Source: Leucocoprinus leucothites (taxonomy: Eukaryota; Basidiomycota; Agaricomycetes; Agaricales; Agaricaceae). From it: a stretch of 64,000 bases of DNA. The position numbers and the translations under genes were made by a program. The notes beneath the pieces were generated by a model. That model did not search any database, was not told where the DNA came from, and worked only from the letters and a program-made list of their open reading frames with translations. Of the stretch, positions 53,079 through 64,000 are shown one piece after another. The DNA lies in contig JAACJO010000005.1 of NCBI GenBank assembly GCA_013368445.1, forward strand, positions 2,108,001 to 2,172,000, in the 5' to 3' direction. Positions within the stretch are counted from its first letter, which is position 1. Each line of letters starts with the position of its first letter.

Positions 53079-55372
53079 ATTTTTAAAAAAAATAAATAAA
53101 TCAGTGGACCCCAAAGGGGTCCAAATTTATAATGCGGTGCACAATAGCAGTCTGTGCCCAACTACTACAACATGCAGAAAGTACTGCTACCAACTACACA
53201 TCTACATAGCTAGGTATAAATACGAGTCTGAAGTCCACTTAGTACATATGACATCTTCATGCAGTGGTACGTAGTCTAAGATGAAAGAAAGATACTATAC
53301 AAATCGACTTGTTCTGATTTGCCGGCAGATGGAAAGTGTATGGCATGAATCTCCAGGGCCCACCACACACAGTGCAGGGGAGGACAATGCGACCTGTATG
53401 GAAGAGAACCCTACAGATGCGACTGAGTGGCATTGCGACAATGGCGTTCGAGCCAAAGCCAGTCAAACTGGTGTCACCAGAATGGGCATTTGTGATCATC
53501 AGCTGCATGTGACTTGGCACAGTTGACACACTTGATGTGGGGGCAGGGATCCCTGGCAGCAGTGGGCAGAATGGGGGGATTTGCCTTTGGACTTCCCTTA
53601 CAACAGCTCAAGTGGGAGTAGTGGTTCTCAGTACGATGAGGACTGCTGCAAGTGGCGCATCACAATGCACAGGCATGGCATAATGGGGTAGAATGTCCCC
53701 AGCACCAGCAACGCTGACACTGTGGACTGCCTGGGTGAGCATGTGTGGCCCAGATCATGGACTGAACACCCTTGAAGTGGAGGTACTTGCCCAGGAGCTT
53801 CTTGGCACTTGCTCCTGATTGAGAGTCCCAGAGGTCAAACCAGACAGTGGCAGTGTTGGCTCTGGAGGAGTTGTGCATAATGTGCACAGAGGAAACATCT
53901 GCAAAAATGTCCTTGAAGGCAGACAATTGCATGTGGTCAGTTATGTGATTTGGCATAATGCAGACACCGTTTACAAAGTAAGGGATGTTAAGAACCTTAA
54001 GGTAGGATCTTGACCTTGGGCAGCACGTCTTGATTGCAAAGGGGGCAGTGAAGATGAAGGGAATGGAAGCCTCAATGATGTTGCAGTCAGCATCAGAGGG
54101 GATGGAGGAGGTGTGCAGCGCAATAGTGCTGTACACCTTGGTGATATTCTCCACATGCAAGATCAACTTGGCACAGGAGAGGGAGTCGTTGAGAAGGCAC
54201 ATGGCCTTGTGATGAAGATAGGTGACTTCATCGGCACTGCTGGTGAAGTCAAGGAAGAGTTGGCAGTGGGTGGCGCCCGCGGTTGTCATACGTGGCTTCT
54301 GGGTGGTGGGAGCGGCAGCTTGGGTGGCCTGATGCATTGCAGTGATGCAATCAGGATCAAGATTGGGGTGGAATTGCACCAACTTGATGAGTGATGCAGT
54401 CCCAGCAGGTTAATGGGCCGCCTCAGCGAAGGATTTCTTGGCTGAAGTGGGAGGAGGAGGCACCTTGGTGGGTGCTCACTGGGCCAGGCCATCAGGCCAC
54501 GACTGGGCTTGGGGAGGGCCACTAGCATGCACTTTGGGGGGGGCTTGCTTGGGCAGTAAGGGAGGACAGGCCAGGGCAGGCCAATGATCTGGGGGTGGTT
54601 GTTTGGGTGCTTCAGGTTTACCCATGCTAATGTCACATGGACCTGCTTTGTCAGCAGATCTGCGAGATGACTCGTGGTCACCATGTGGTTGATTAGGGCT
54701 GGTTGAAAAGCCCCCAGAGCGAAGGAAGGAGTTGACCATTGGCCACCCCTGCTTCTATAGTACCAAAGAGAGCTGGGTATCATCCCAGCCTCTCTTTCTG
54801 AATTCCCATAGACTCCTGACAAGGTAGAGAGTGAATGAGCATTTGGCCACATCAGTCATGATGGCAGCAGGATTGAGATGGGCCATCCATTGGCCAAATC
54901 GGCGAAGACCTTCATAGGTGGCTACAGCCTCCTCCTCCAAGTCAGGTCCAACAGAAGAGGGAGCAGAGGGGCTAGCCCAGGGTGTGAGAGAGCCACTAGG
55001 AGTGGCGGTGGAGGGACCTGCAGGACTCAAAGCCACTGGAGGTTGAGTAGTAGGTGCGAGGGATGGAACGTCACCAGACACTGGGTGAGGAGGTGACTCA
55101 AGGTCAGCCTCAGGGGGAATGGAGGACCGAGGTCCAGAGAAGCCACGGACGTTGCACAGGTCATCATATGGGTCGAGATGTTCATCATCGGACATCTTGG
55201 GGAGGTTGAGCTCGTCATTGGAGGTGTTGGATGGACTCAGTGGAGCAAGGTGGAGGCTGGTTGGCTTTAGACTTTTATTTACCCATGTAGAATAGGTAGA
55301 ATATGATGTAAAACTAGACGTCTAATCAAACACCAACTTTCAATGGTGGTGGTAAGAGGTCAAGGAGGGATG
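53079..55372 (-). mobile_element. GO-A element (-) inside GO-C
   Basis: Full-length GO-A: 5' end CATCCCTCCTTGACC at 55372, gag 55286-53411, 3' UTR, perfect hairpin tail (GGACCCC, loop TTT, GGGGTCC) and a mixed T/A tract at 53080-53101. It closely resembles 25902-28193 but is more CpG-depleted. Confidence 0.88.
53411..55286 (-). pseudogene. GO-A Gag
   Basis: ATG 55286 (MGK, stop, KSKAN: CAA changed to TAA relative to 28107). The N-terminal, helical (EEEAVATYEGLRRFGQW, RSLWEFRKRGWDD), linker, WDSQ and Cys/His modules match the copy at 26239-28107. Stops include TAG near 54755, TGA near 54476, TAA near 54411 and TGA at about 53660 (the LRC Arg codon). Confidence 0.8.
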
Positions 55373-56835
55373 TATAGTACACTACTTGATGGCAAAGAGA
55401 CATGGCATAGTAACAAAGAAATAAAACTAAAGTCCAACTCACAGACCTCTAACAGTAAGCTTACACACACGTGTAGCCCTAGCAATATACCAACAGGGTT
55501 GGAAGATGCATTGAAGCAGGTACACAACCTACTACCAGGGCCTCCTATTGTCTTCCTTATGATGGCTAAGCCAATCACGGTCAAACCAGTGGCGCCAGAA
55601 CAGGCACTTTCAATCATCAGCTGCATGGTCGCCCTTGCAGTTGATACATGAGATGTGAGGACAGAGCTCCCTGGCAGGTGTGGGCAAGATGGGGGGGTTT
55701 GCCTTTGGACTCCCCTTACAGCACAACAATGTGGAGCAATGATTCTCACTATGGTGAGGACCACCACACTGGGAACACCTGAGTGCATAGTTGCAGCAGG
55801 TGGGAGTAGAGTGACCAAAGTGCCAGCAGTGCTGGCACTGGGGAACACCGGGGTGAGCACAGGCAGGCTTGATGACAGCCTGCATACTGTTGAAGTCAAG
55901 GTACTTGTTGAGGAGCTTCTTGGTGCCAGCTCCTGACTGAGAGTCCCATAGGTTGAACCAAATGGTGGTGGTGTCAGCCTTGGGGGAGTTGCACATAATG
56001 CACATGGATGAAATGTCAGCGAAAGTGTCCTTGAATGGAGACAATCACATGCGATTGATGATCTGAACTGGCATAATACAGATGCCATTCACATGGAAGG
56101 GGACATTGAGGATCTTGAGATAAGACCTCAACCTGGGGCTGTGAGGACAGAGGGGATAGCAGACTCAACGACAGGGATGTTGGAGTCTGAGGGCATGGCA
56201 GAGGTGTACAGCACAATGGTGCTGTATGTCTTGGTGATATTCTCAATGCACAAAGAAGACTTGGCATGTGAGAGGGTGTTGTTGAGAAGGTGCATGGCCT
56301 TGTGGTGGAGATAAGTGATCTCACTGGCATCCCCAGTGAAATCAAGGAACAATTGGTGGTGGGTGGGCCCAGCAGTGGTCATGCACAGCTTCTTGGCAGA
56401 GCCGGCAGTGGCAGTGGCAGCCTGATGCATTGCAGCAACATGATCAGGGTTGAGGGAGGGGTTTGCCTGTGCCAGCTTGATGAGTGACACAGGCGGCACT
56501 AAAGCACTGGAACAAGCAGCTTCTGCAAACAAGCACTGATGAGGCACCGGAGTGGAAGTGGGGATGGGTGCCTTCATGGGCACTCGAGGGGGGCCACTAG
56601 CACATGCCTTAGGGGGCGCTTGCTTGGGTGGTATGGGGGGACGGGCTGGGGCAGGCTGCAGAGCCTTTGGCATTTGCTTGGGCACCTTGGGGGAGCCCAT
56701 GTCAATGTCACGTGGTTCTGCTTTGTTAGCAGATCCATGGGTTGCCTCATGGACAACATGTGTGTCTTTAGGGGAGGCTTCTGGCTCATTGAACCAGGTG
56801 AAGCCCTGCATGAAGGAGCGAAAGGTGGTCCAGCC

Positions 56836-59099
56836 CATCCCTCCTTGACCTCTTACCACCACTATCTATTCGTTGGTGTGCAGTTAGACTTCTAGTATAC
56901 ACTGATTCTACTCTAGCTAACATGGGTAGGCATAAATCTAAAGCTATTGCTCACAAAATTGTGACCATGGATCTCGACTCTGACATCACATCTGGCAATG
57001 ACGAGCTCGACACTATCGATGAGGCCCCCAGGCCCTCCACCTCCACCCAGCCCAGCTGCTCAATGGTGGAATTCAAGGCTCTGGCTGCCTCTATGAGGGC
57101 TGATGTTCAGTCGCCCTCACCTCTTCCCTTGGTGCCCACTGATGTTCTGTTGCTGGCACCTACTACTCAGCCTCCAGTGACCTTAGGTCCCAAGGCCCCA
57201 CTCGTTGCTGGTGGTACTATGTACTACCCAGTTCCCACTCCTCCCCTGATTGTGCCATCCACCCTGTTGTCCTCCACTGGGACCATGCCTGGAGATGATG
57301 CCGCAGCCAAGCAGGCTTTCAATGGCCTCAAGAAGTTCTTGCGCTTCATGTGTGAACTCCCTGATGATTCCCTCCTCAACAAGGACTATGCCAAGGTGTG
57401 TGCCAGCTATCTTGCTAGTGCCATCTATGAATTCAAGATGAGTGGGCATGGGAGTGCACACATTTCCATGGGCGAACAGTGGGCCAGCTGTGGCTGGACC
57501 ACCTTTCACTCCTTCATGCAGGGCTTTGCTCTGTTCAATAAGCTGGAAGCCTCCCCTAAAGACACATGTGTTGTCCACCAGGCAACCCATGGATCTGCTG
57601 ACAAAGCAGAACCATGTGACATCGACATGGGCTCCCCCAAGGTGCCCAAGCAAACATCCAAGGCTCCACGGCCTGCTCTGGCCCAGCCCCCCATACTGCC
57701 CAAGCAAGCGCCCCCTAAGGCGTGCGCTAGTGGCCCCCCTTGAGCACCTATGAAGGTGCCCATCCCCACTTCTGCTCTAGTGCCTCGTCAGCACTCGTTT
57801 GCAGAAGTCACTCGTTCTGGCGCTTTGGCACCACCTGTGTCACTCATCAAGCTGGCACAGGAAAACCCCTCCCTTGACCCTGATTGCATTACCACAATGC
57901 ATCAGGCCACCACTGCCACTGCCGGCTCTGCCAAGAAGCTGCACATGACCACTGCTGGGCCCACCTGCTGCCAATTATTCCTTGATTTCACTGGGGATGC
58001 CAGTGAGATCACTTATCTCCACCACAAGGCCATGCACCTTCTCAATGATGCCCTCTCACATGCCAAGTCTTCTTTGCACATTGAGAATATCACCAAGGCA
58101 TACAGCACCATTGTGCTGTACACCTCCACTATGCCCTCAGACTCCAACATCACTGTTGTTGAGTCTGCTATTCCCTCCATCTTCACTGCTCCTTTCGAGC
58201 TGAAGACGCACTGCCCCAGGTTGAGGTCTTATCTCAAGATCCTCAATGTCCCCTTCCATGTGAATGGTGTCTGCATTACGCCAGTTCAGATCACTGACCA
58301 CATGTGATTGTCTCCATTCAAGGACACTTTTGCTGATGTCTCATCTGTGCACATTATGCGCAACTCCCCCAAGGCTGACACCACCACCGTTTGGTTCAAC
58401 CTATGGGACTCTCAGTCAGGAGCTGGCACCAAGAAGCTCCTCAACAAGTACCTTGACTTCAACAGTATGCAGGCTGTCATCAAGCCTGCCCATGCCCACC
58501 CCGGTGTTCCCCAGTGCCAGTGCTGCTGGTGCTTTGGTCACTCTACTCCCACCTGCTGCAACTGTGCACTCAGGTGTTCCCAGTGTGGTGGTCCTCACCA
58601 TAGTGAGAATCATTGCTCCACATCGTCATGCTGTAAGGGGAGTCCAAAGGCAAACCCCCCCATCCTGCCCACACCCACTGGGGAGCCCTGTCCCCATATC
58701 TCATGTATCAACTGCAAGGGCGACCATGCAGCTGATGATTGAAAGTGCCCATTCTGGCACCACTGGTTCAACTGTGATTGGCTTAGCCATCACAAGGAGG
58801 ATAATAGGAGGCCCCAGTAGTAGGTTGTATACCTGCTTCAATGCATCTTCCAACCCCATCGGTATGTCACTAGGGTTACACATGCATGTAAGCTTACTGT
58901 TAGAGGTCTGTGAGTTGGACTTTAGTTTCATTTCCTTGTTACTATGCTATGTCTTTTTGCTGTCGAGTAGTGTACTATATTTGGACAGGACTTTATCTAT
59001 TCTCATCTCTGTAGTGTTTGGCTTGGGTAGCGGTACTTAGGCCCTGTATTATGTTGGCAAGCACGGACTGCGACTGGGCACCACATAATAAATCATTGA

Positions 59100-59132
<33 letters not shown>
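56836..59132 (+). mobile_element. GO-C gag-only element, full length with TSD
   Basis: 2,297-bp GO-C inserted in opposite orientation into another GO-C gag. TSD GGTGGTCCAGCC (56824-56835 and 59133-59144). 5' end CATCCCTCCTTGACC, gag 56922-58820, 3' UTR, tail GGACTGCGACTGGGCACC, ATAATAAAT, CATTGATTT, T run and poly(A). Confidence 0.93.
56922..58820 (+). pseudogene. GO-C Gag, complete frame with three TGA codons
   Basis: 633 codons in a single frame from ATG 56922 (MGRHKSKAIAHKIV) to TAG 58818-58820, broken only by TGA at 57741, 58305 and 58740. At each site a paralogue has Arg (SGPPRAP at 30000, DHMRLS and ADDRKC in the 1-1689 copy), so each is CGA-to-TGA. Modules: acidic N-terminus, AAKQAFNGLKKFLRFM helical region, HGSADKAEP and DIDMGSPK linker, WFNLWDSQSG, zinc motifs CQCCWCFGH, CSQCGGPH and CINCKGDH. 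Confidence 0.88.
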
Positions 59133-59133
<1 letters not shown>

Positions 59134-59800
59134 GTGGTCCAGCCATGGCTGGCCCACTGTTTGCCCATGGAAATGCGTGCACTCCTGTGCCTGCTCATCT
59201 CGAATTCATAGACAGCACTAGCAAGGTAGCTAGCACATGCCTTGGCATAGTCCTCATCGAGGAGGGAATCATCAGGGAGTTCTCACATGAAGTGTGAGAA
59301 CTTCTTGAGGCCATTGAAAGCCCACTTGGCTGCAGCATCATCTCCAGGCACGGTCCCAGCAGAGGATGATGGGGTGGATGGCACAATCAGGGGAGGAGTG
59401 GGAACTGGGTAGTACGTGGTACCACCAGCAATGAGTGGGGCCTTGGGACCTAAGGTCACTGGAGGCTGAGTAGTAGGTGCCAGCAACAGAACATCAGCGG
59501 GCACCAAGGGAAGAGGTGAGGGTGACTGAACATCAGCCCTCATGGAGGTGGCCAGAGCCTTGAATTCCGCCATTGAGCAGCTGGGCTGGATGGAAGTGGA
59601 GGGCCTAGGGCCTCTTCAATCATATTGAGCTTGTCATTACCAGATGCGATGTCGGAGTCGAGGTCCATGTTTGCAATCTTGTGACTAATAGCTTTAGACT
59701 TTTACCTACCCATGTTTCACTAGTGTAGACAATGTAGTATTGTGCTCAAACTAAGACACCAACTCAAGAGATGGTGGTGGTAAGAGGACAAGAAGGGATG

Positions 59801-59845
59801 GTGTGGATGGGATAGAGTGGGCAATAGCACAGAATATGGTGTTGT
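59801..59845 (-). pseudogene. LINE-A 45-bp scrap between two gag-only 5' ends
   Basis: Minus strand encodes HHILCYC-like C-terminal LINE-A sequence (compare 42880-42935). The GO-C (-) and the mosaic element (+) begin on either side, so it is the leftover target between two head-to-head insertions. Confidence 0.65.
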
Positions 59846-62030
59846 CATCCCTTCCTTGTCCTCTTACCACCACCATTGAAAGTTGGTTGTTGCTTTGAGG
59901 CACTTATACATCGTCTATCTACTGTAACATGGGTAGACATAAGTCTAGAAACACTGTGAATCAGTTTGCATTGCTCGAAACTGAGTCCACCACCATATCC
60001 GATAACAAGCTCAACATCGCCAAGATGGCCAACAATGACCACCTTGACCCATACAATGATCCCTGCAATATGCATGGGTTCTCTGGTCCCCCCTGGGATA
60101 ACTTTCAGTCTCCTGGCCCCCTTTCCTCAACATCTGGTGATGTTCCATCCCAGGTACCTACTACTCAACTTCTGGTGACTTCTGTCCCTGAGGCTCCCCT
60201 CAAGCCCTTCATGGCTGGTGGAACCACATTCTACCCTGTGGAGCAACCCCCTGCCCTGCCTGCCCCCCTGTCAACCTCTTCCAAGGGAAAGAAGGAGACC
60301 CTGGCCCAGAAAGGCCTTGCTGGACTACACCACTTCCTCACCTGGTTAGAGAAGTGCTCCAATTCTCACTCCTTCATTGCAGAGGAAGACACCTCTGCTG
60401 CTGCACATGCCTTGCTAAGGTGGCCATCATCATTGTTGATGAGCTGGAACTTGATGGCACCCCCATCACCTCGCACTCGCTCAGCTCTTATGGGCTGGTC
60501 GATTTCAGGGAGGTAATGTACGACCTCAGGCTCAAGTGTGGGATGCCCATGGCCAGCCCTAAAGCAATGTGCATTGTCCATGAGGTGACCCATGGTTCTG
60601 CTGACTCAGCAGGTCCACATGACATTGACATGGGCTCTCCCAAGGTGCCCACCATACCCCCTCTGGATCATTGGCCTGCCCCGGCCCATCCTCCCTTACC
60701 ACCTAAGCAAGTGCCCTCTAAAGCATGCACTAGTGGCCCTCCTCAAGCTAGGGTTAGGTCTGATGGCCAAGCTCAGTGAGCACCCACCAAGGTGTCCTCT
60801 CCCCCCACCTCAGTCAAGAAGTTCTTTGCTGAGGCAGCCTGCACCTCCACTGTGGCTGCATCACTGATCAAGCTGGTGCAGTCCTACCCCACCCTTGAGC
60901 CTGAGCATGTTGCTGTGGTGCACCAGGCTGCCCAAGCCGCCACTCCTGCTACCCAGAAGCCACACATGACAACTGCAGGCCCCATCTGCTGCCAACTCTT
61001 CCTCAACTTCACCGGCAGTGCCGATGAAGTCATTTATCTCCACCATAAGGCCATGTGCCTTCTCAATGATTCCCTCTCCCATGCCAAGTCGATCTTGCAC
61101 ATAGAGAATATCACCAAGGCATACAGCACAATCATGCTGCACACCTCCTCCATCCCCTCTGATGCTGACTGCAACATCATTGAGGCTTCCATTCCCTCCA
61201 TCTTCACTGCCCCCTTTGCAATCAAGACGTGCTGCCCAAGGTCAAGATCCTACCTTAAGGTTCTCAACATCCCTTACTTTGTGAATGGTGTCCGCATTAT
61301 GCCAAATCACATGACTGACCACATGCAATTGTCTGCCTTCAAGGACATTTTTGCAGATGTTTCCTCTGTGCACATTATGCACAACTCCTCCAGAGCCAAC
61401 ACTGCCACTGTCTGGTTTGACCTCTGGGACTCTCAATCAGGAGTGAGCACCAAGAAGCTCCTGGGCAAGTACCTCCACTTCGAGGGCATTCAGTCCATGA
61501 TCTGGGCTGTGTGCACTCATCCAGGTAGTCCAGTGTCAGCATTGCTGGCACTGGGGACATTCTACCCCATTGTGCCACACCCGTGCATTATGATGCACTG
61601 CTTGCAGCAGTCCTCATCATACTGAGAACCACTGCTCCCACTTGAGCTGTTGTAAGGGGAGTCTGAAGGCGAATCCCCCCATTCTGCCCGCTGCCACCAG
61701 GGATCCCTGTTCCCACATCAAGTGTGTCAACTGTGCCAAGTTGCATGCAGCTGACAATCGCAAATGCCCATTCTGGCAACACCGGTTTGACTAGCTTTGG
61801 CTTGAATGCCATCATTGCAATGCTGCTCAGTCGCATCTGTAGGGTTCTCTTCCCTGCAGATTGTATTATCTGCCCCCACACTATGTATGGTGGGCCCTGG
61901 AGATCCATGCCGTGCACTTTCAATCTGCTAGCAAATCAGAACAAGTCAATTTGTATAGTATTTCTTTCATCTCAGACTATGTACCACTGCGTGAAGATGT
62001 CGTTTGTACTAGATGGACTTCAGACTCGTA
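59846..62030 (+). mobile_element. Mosaic gag-only element (GO-B-like 5' half, GO-A-like 3' half)
   Basis: 5' end CATCCCTTCCTTGTCC at 59846, gag 59929-61842, GO-A-type 3' UTR cut at 62030 by Tc1 copy 2 at the expected CTCGTA target. The N-terminal modules match the GO-B copy at 15173-16097, while the WDSQ domain and 3' UTR match GO-A. Confidence 0.85.
59929..61842 (+). pseudogene. Mosaic Gag
   Basis: ATG 59929 (MGRHKSRNTVNQFALL), HLDPYNDPCNMHGFSGPP, SSKGKKETLAQKGLAG, helical module (FLTWLEKCSNSHS, then after a frameshift near 60410 CLAKVAIIIVDELELDG), HGSADS and DIDMGSPK linker, a TGA at 60777, then SPPTSVKKFFAEAA, WFDLWDSQSG and Cys/His motifs with a 1-2 bp deletion near 61530. Ends TAG about 61842. 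The switch from GO-B-like to GO-A-like lies around the Pro/Ala-rich linker. Confidence 0.8.
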
Positions 62031-63607
62031 CAGTGGCTCAAAAAACTGTCCCAATGTTTTCGCATTTTGGACATATTTGCTAATACCAGGGCAGATATAT
62101 GGCCTAGCATCCTGAAATTATTTACACAGGTACCTTGACATATTGGGAGCATATGTTCCCATGATCACATGACCTTGTACATCAATGAATTATTAATGAA
62201 TTATCGAAAATATCTACTCATTGGGACAGTTTTTTTGACCCCTTGTTATCTACCTACTCAATACTTTGTATGACCTCCTCTTGCCCCGATAACTGCCTCA
62301 ATCTTTCTGGGCATACTTTCTATCAGCCTTTGGCACCTTTCTGCTGGAATCTTATTCTACTCCTCTACTAGCCTCTCCCACAATTCAAATACTCCCTTGG
62401 GTGGTCTTTCATATGCCTTCAGCTGGTCCTTCAGGTAGGTCCAGAGGTGTTCAATGGGATTTAGGTCAGGGGATTGTGCAGGCCATGATAGAACTTGAAT
62501 ATTGTTGTCCACAAACCATTGTTGTCCCAGTTTTGAGGTGTGTTTTGGGTCATTATCCTGCTGGAATATCCTCTCCTCCTCCTCCATCTCCAACTTTTCA
62601 AAGCTTTCCACCACCCCATTGTCCAAAATCTCGCAGTATTGCACTGCATCCATATTCCCTTGAACCTCTATCAGCTTTCCTAAGCCATTCCACCCCATAT
62701 ACCCCCACACCATCATGTTACAACCTCCTCCATATTTGATAGTAGGGAGAGTGGTCCTATCTAACAGTGGTTCCCCCCTCTCCTTCCAGGTATACACCTT
62801 TCTGTCTAACCCAATCCTGTTGATCTTTGTTTCATCTGTCCACAACACCCTCTTCCAGTCCTCCACTGTCCAATTCCTATGTTCATGTGCAAAGTCAAGG
62901 CATTCCTCATGATGTTGCTTTTTGAGTAGAGGTCATTTGATCTTGGTTAGAGAGCAAAATCCATTATCCTGAAGGGTATTTCTGACAGTTTGGGGTGTGA
63001 CAGGGTCAGACAGAGTAGGGTTAATGAAATTTGTAGCCTGGAGAGCATTGTCTAGCTTTCCAGAGGTTATTTGGTGAATTATTGCTTTTTTATCATGAGG
63101 AGAAAGCTTGGAAGGACATCCTCCCTTGTTGTTTTCCTTGTCCCCATCAACTTCTTTCTTGATCCTCCCAACAGTAGAATTGCCTAGACCAGTTTTATGT
63201 TCAATCTGGCACAAGGAATAGCCATCTTTGAGAAGAGAAGTGACTTGAGACTATTGGGTAGAGGAGATAGCTTTCATGATGTAGTGGCAGGAAGAAAGAC
63301 AGTTGTAACCATCTCAACATGTCAACCAAGGTCACATAATCTTGTTTATTACTCCCACACTTGCCCTGATGCTCCCCTGGCATGTTACAAGGTAGATACT
63401 GGGAGGCTGACAGGGGGTCAAAAAACTGTCCCAATGAGTAGATATTTTCGATAATTCATTAATAATTCATTGATGTACAAGGTCATGTGATCATGGGAAC
63501 ATATGCTCCCAATATGTCAAGGTACCTGTGTAAATAGTTTCAGGATGCTAGGCCATATATCTGCCCTGGTATTAGCAAATATGTCCAAAATGCGAAAACA
63601 TTGGGAC
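62031..63607 (-). mobile_element. Tc1-like DNA transposon, copy 2, right end cut
   Basis: Starts CAGTGGCTCAAAAAACTG at 62031 after TA (62029-62030). The right TIR (from about 63415) stops at TTGGGAC, 22-23 bp before its expected end, where TGTCACAAGCC begins. Closely similar to copy 1. Confidence 0.92.
62258..63277 (-). pseudogene. Tc1 transposase (DD34E), copy 2
   Basis: 340 codons from ATG 63277 to TGA 62258-62260. DDE motifs LWTDETKI, FQQDNDPKHTS and NPIEHLW are intact. Stops: TAG at codon 9, TGA at 62933-62935 shared with copy 1, and TAG at about 62357 (Trp in copy 1). Copy 1 and copy 2 thus each carry private stops plus one in common. Confidence 0.92.
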
Positions 63608-64000
63608 TGTCACAAGCCGATCCCCAAGAATGGCTGATGGTTCAAATTTGGTATTATTTTCTTGAACTCCTATCTGCTTTTGCATATCAGTTATTTTGGT
63701 TTTTATCAGTCTTTTGCCTTCGGACTTATTCTGACATCTTCTATTTTATTAATTTATACTGCCTTGTTGAAATTTTCTGACAACTGTTTAATAGTAAATT
63801 TTATATCTTCTAGCCTTGTAAAATTTGCAGACTCCACTTTGATTATTTCTCCGTTTACTACTTTGCTTGTTTTCCTTATCCAATCCTATATTCTGCATCA
63901 TATATAAGTAGTACGACTTTGTACTTGGGTTCCTGAGTCTGATAATCAACTTAGTGATATGCTACTTTCCTCTACTCTCTGTTTGTCCTCTGCTCTCTTA
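63608..64000. repeat. Probable start of an LTR element running out of the window
   Basis: Begins TGTCACAAGCC exactly where the Tc1 TIR is interrupted; T/C-rich sequence follows with no ORF I can support. TGTCA is a common LTR start. The rest of the TIR and the second TSD copy should lie beyond position 64000. Confidence 0.4.

Larger units (their letters stand above)
55532..59713 (-). pseudogene. GO-C Gag (split by a nested GO-C)
   Basis: ATG 59713 to TAG 55532-55534 on the minus strand, with coding in 59713-59133 and 56835-55532. The N-terminal module, helical module, linker, Pro/Ala stretch, WDSQ domain (WFNLWDSQSG) and zinc motifs CQHCWHFGH, CSQCGGPH, CINCKGDH are all present. A 30-bp deletion near 56140 removes part of the LKT and PRSRSYL segment, and there are several C-to-T stops, among them TGA after AADD at 55610. 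Confidence 0.78.
52938..59800 (-). mobile_element. GO-C element (-), full length, holds a GO-A and another GO-C
   Basis: Pieces 59800-59133, 56835-55373 and 53078-52938 (minus strand) form one element: 5' end CATCCCTTCTTGTCC at 59800, gag, 3' UTR, tail ATCAATGATTTATTA-type end and T-tract 52938-52956. Gap 1 (56836-59132) is a GO-C with a 12-bp TSD; gap 2 (53079-55372) is a GO-A with no TSD and about 8 bp of target lost. Confidence 0.85.

Noticed and set aside
1..64000. HeT-A-like telomere role for the gag-only elements
   Set aside because: They insert internally with TSDs and in both orientations, and no telomeric repeat is present; only the gag-only logic is comparable.

Overview
This 64 kb window looks like a retrotransposon-packed region of a fungal genome, most likely a basidiomycete (inferred from a chromodomain Gypsy element, RNase H-bearing Tad-like LINEs, a Tc1 element and heavy CpG decay; no host gene confirms it). 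I recognise no host housekeeping gene, rRNA, tRNA or CRISPR array. Nearly every base can be assigned to transposable elements inserted into one another, often with both target-site duplication (TSD) copies visible.

Families seen: (1) LINE-A, a non-LTR retrotransposon with ORF1 (zinc-knuckle Gag-like) and ORF2 (endonuclease, reverse transcriptase, RNase H, Cys/His tail); (2) LINE-B, a second non-LTR family, ORF2 only; (3) gag-only poly(A) elements of about 2.2-2.3 kb, called here GO-A, GO-B and GO-C from their Gag C-terminus and 3' UTR, which encode one Gag-like protein of about 620-630 residues and no polymerase; (4) a Copia element with 373-bp LTRs; (5) a Gypsy chromovirus with 546-bp LTRs; (6) two Tc1 elements with 210-bp inverted repeats; (7) stray LTR and Copia pieces.

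Layout: 1-1689 GO-A; 1704-18380 a GO-B element (+) split by a second GO-B (-), itself split by LINE-A copy 1 (3119-15172), itself split by the Copia element (6841-13235), plus a LINE-A tail at 16518; 18381-19543 an unrecognised coding remnant; 19544-20880 an LTR holding a LINE-A tail; 20881-28726 LINE-A copy 2 holding a GO-A element; 28727-29096 a Copia pol scrap; 29097-31378 GO-C; 31379-40550 GO-A holding the Gypsy element; 40551-42475 three gag-only pieces; 42476-46939 LINE-A copy 3 (-) holding a deleted GO-B; 46940-52937 LINE-B holding an unclassified insert with Tc1 copy 1; 52938-59800 a GO-C element (-) holding a GO-A and another GO-C; 59846-62030 a mosaic gag-only element; 62031-63607 Tc1 copy 2; 63608-64000 the probable start of another LTR.

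How the parts work together: the gag-only elements carry a Gag related to LINE-A ORF1 and end in the same short 3' tail as LINE-A, so the simplest reading is that they are mobilised in trans by LINE-A reverse transcriptase while supplying their own Gag, resembling Drosophila HeT-A in logic. Almost all coding damage is C-to-T (or G-to-A), mostly at CpG, with CGA-to-TGA the commonest nonsense change, as expected for cytosine methylation and deamination or a RIP-like process. The copy at 1-1689 is the least decayed.
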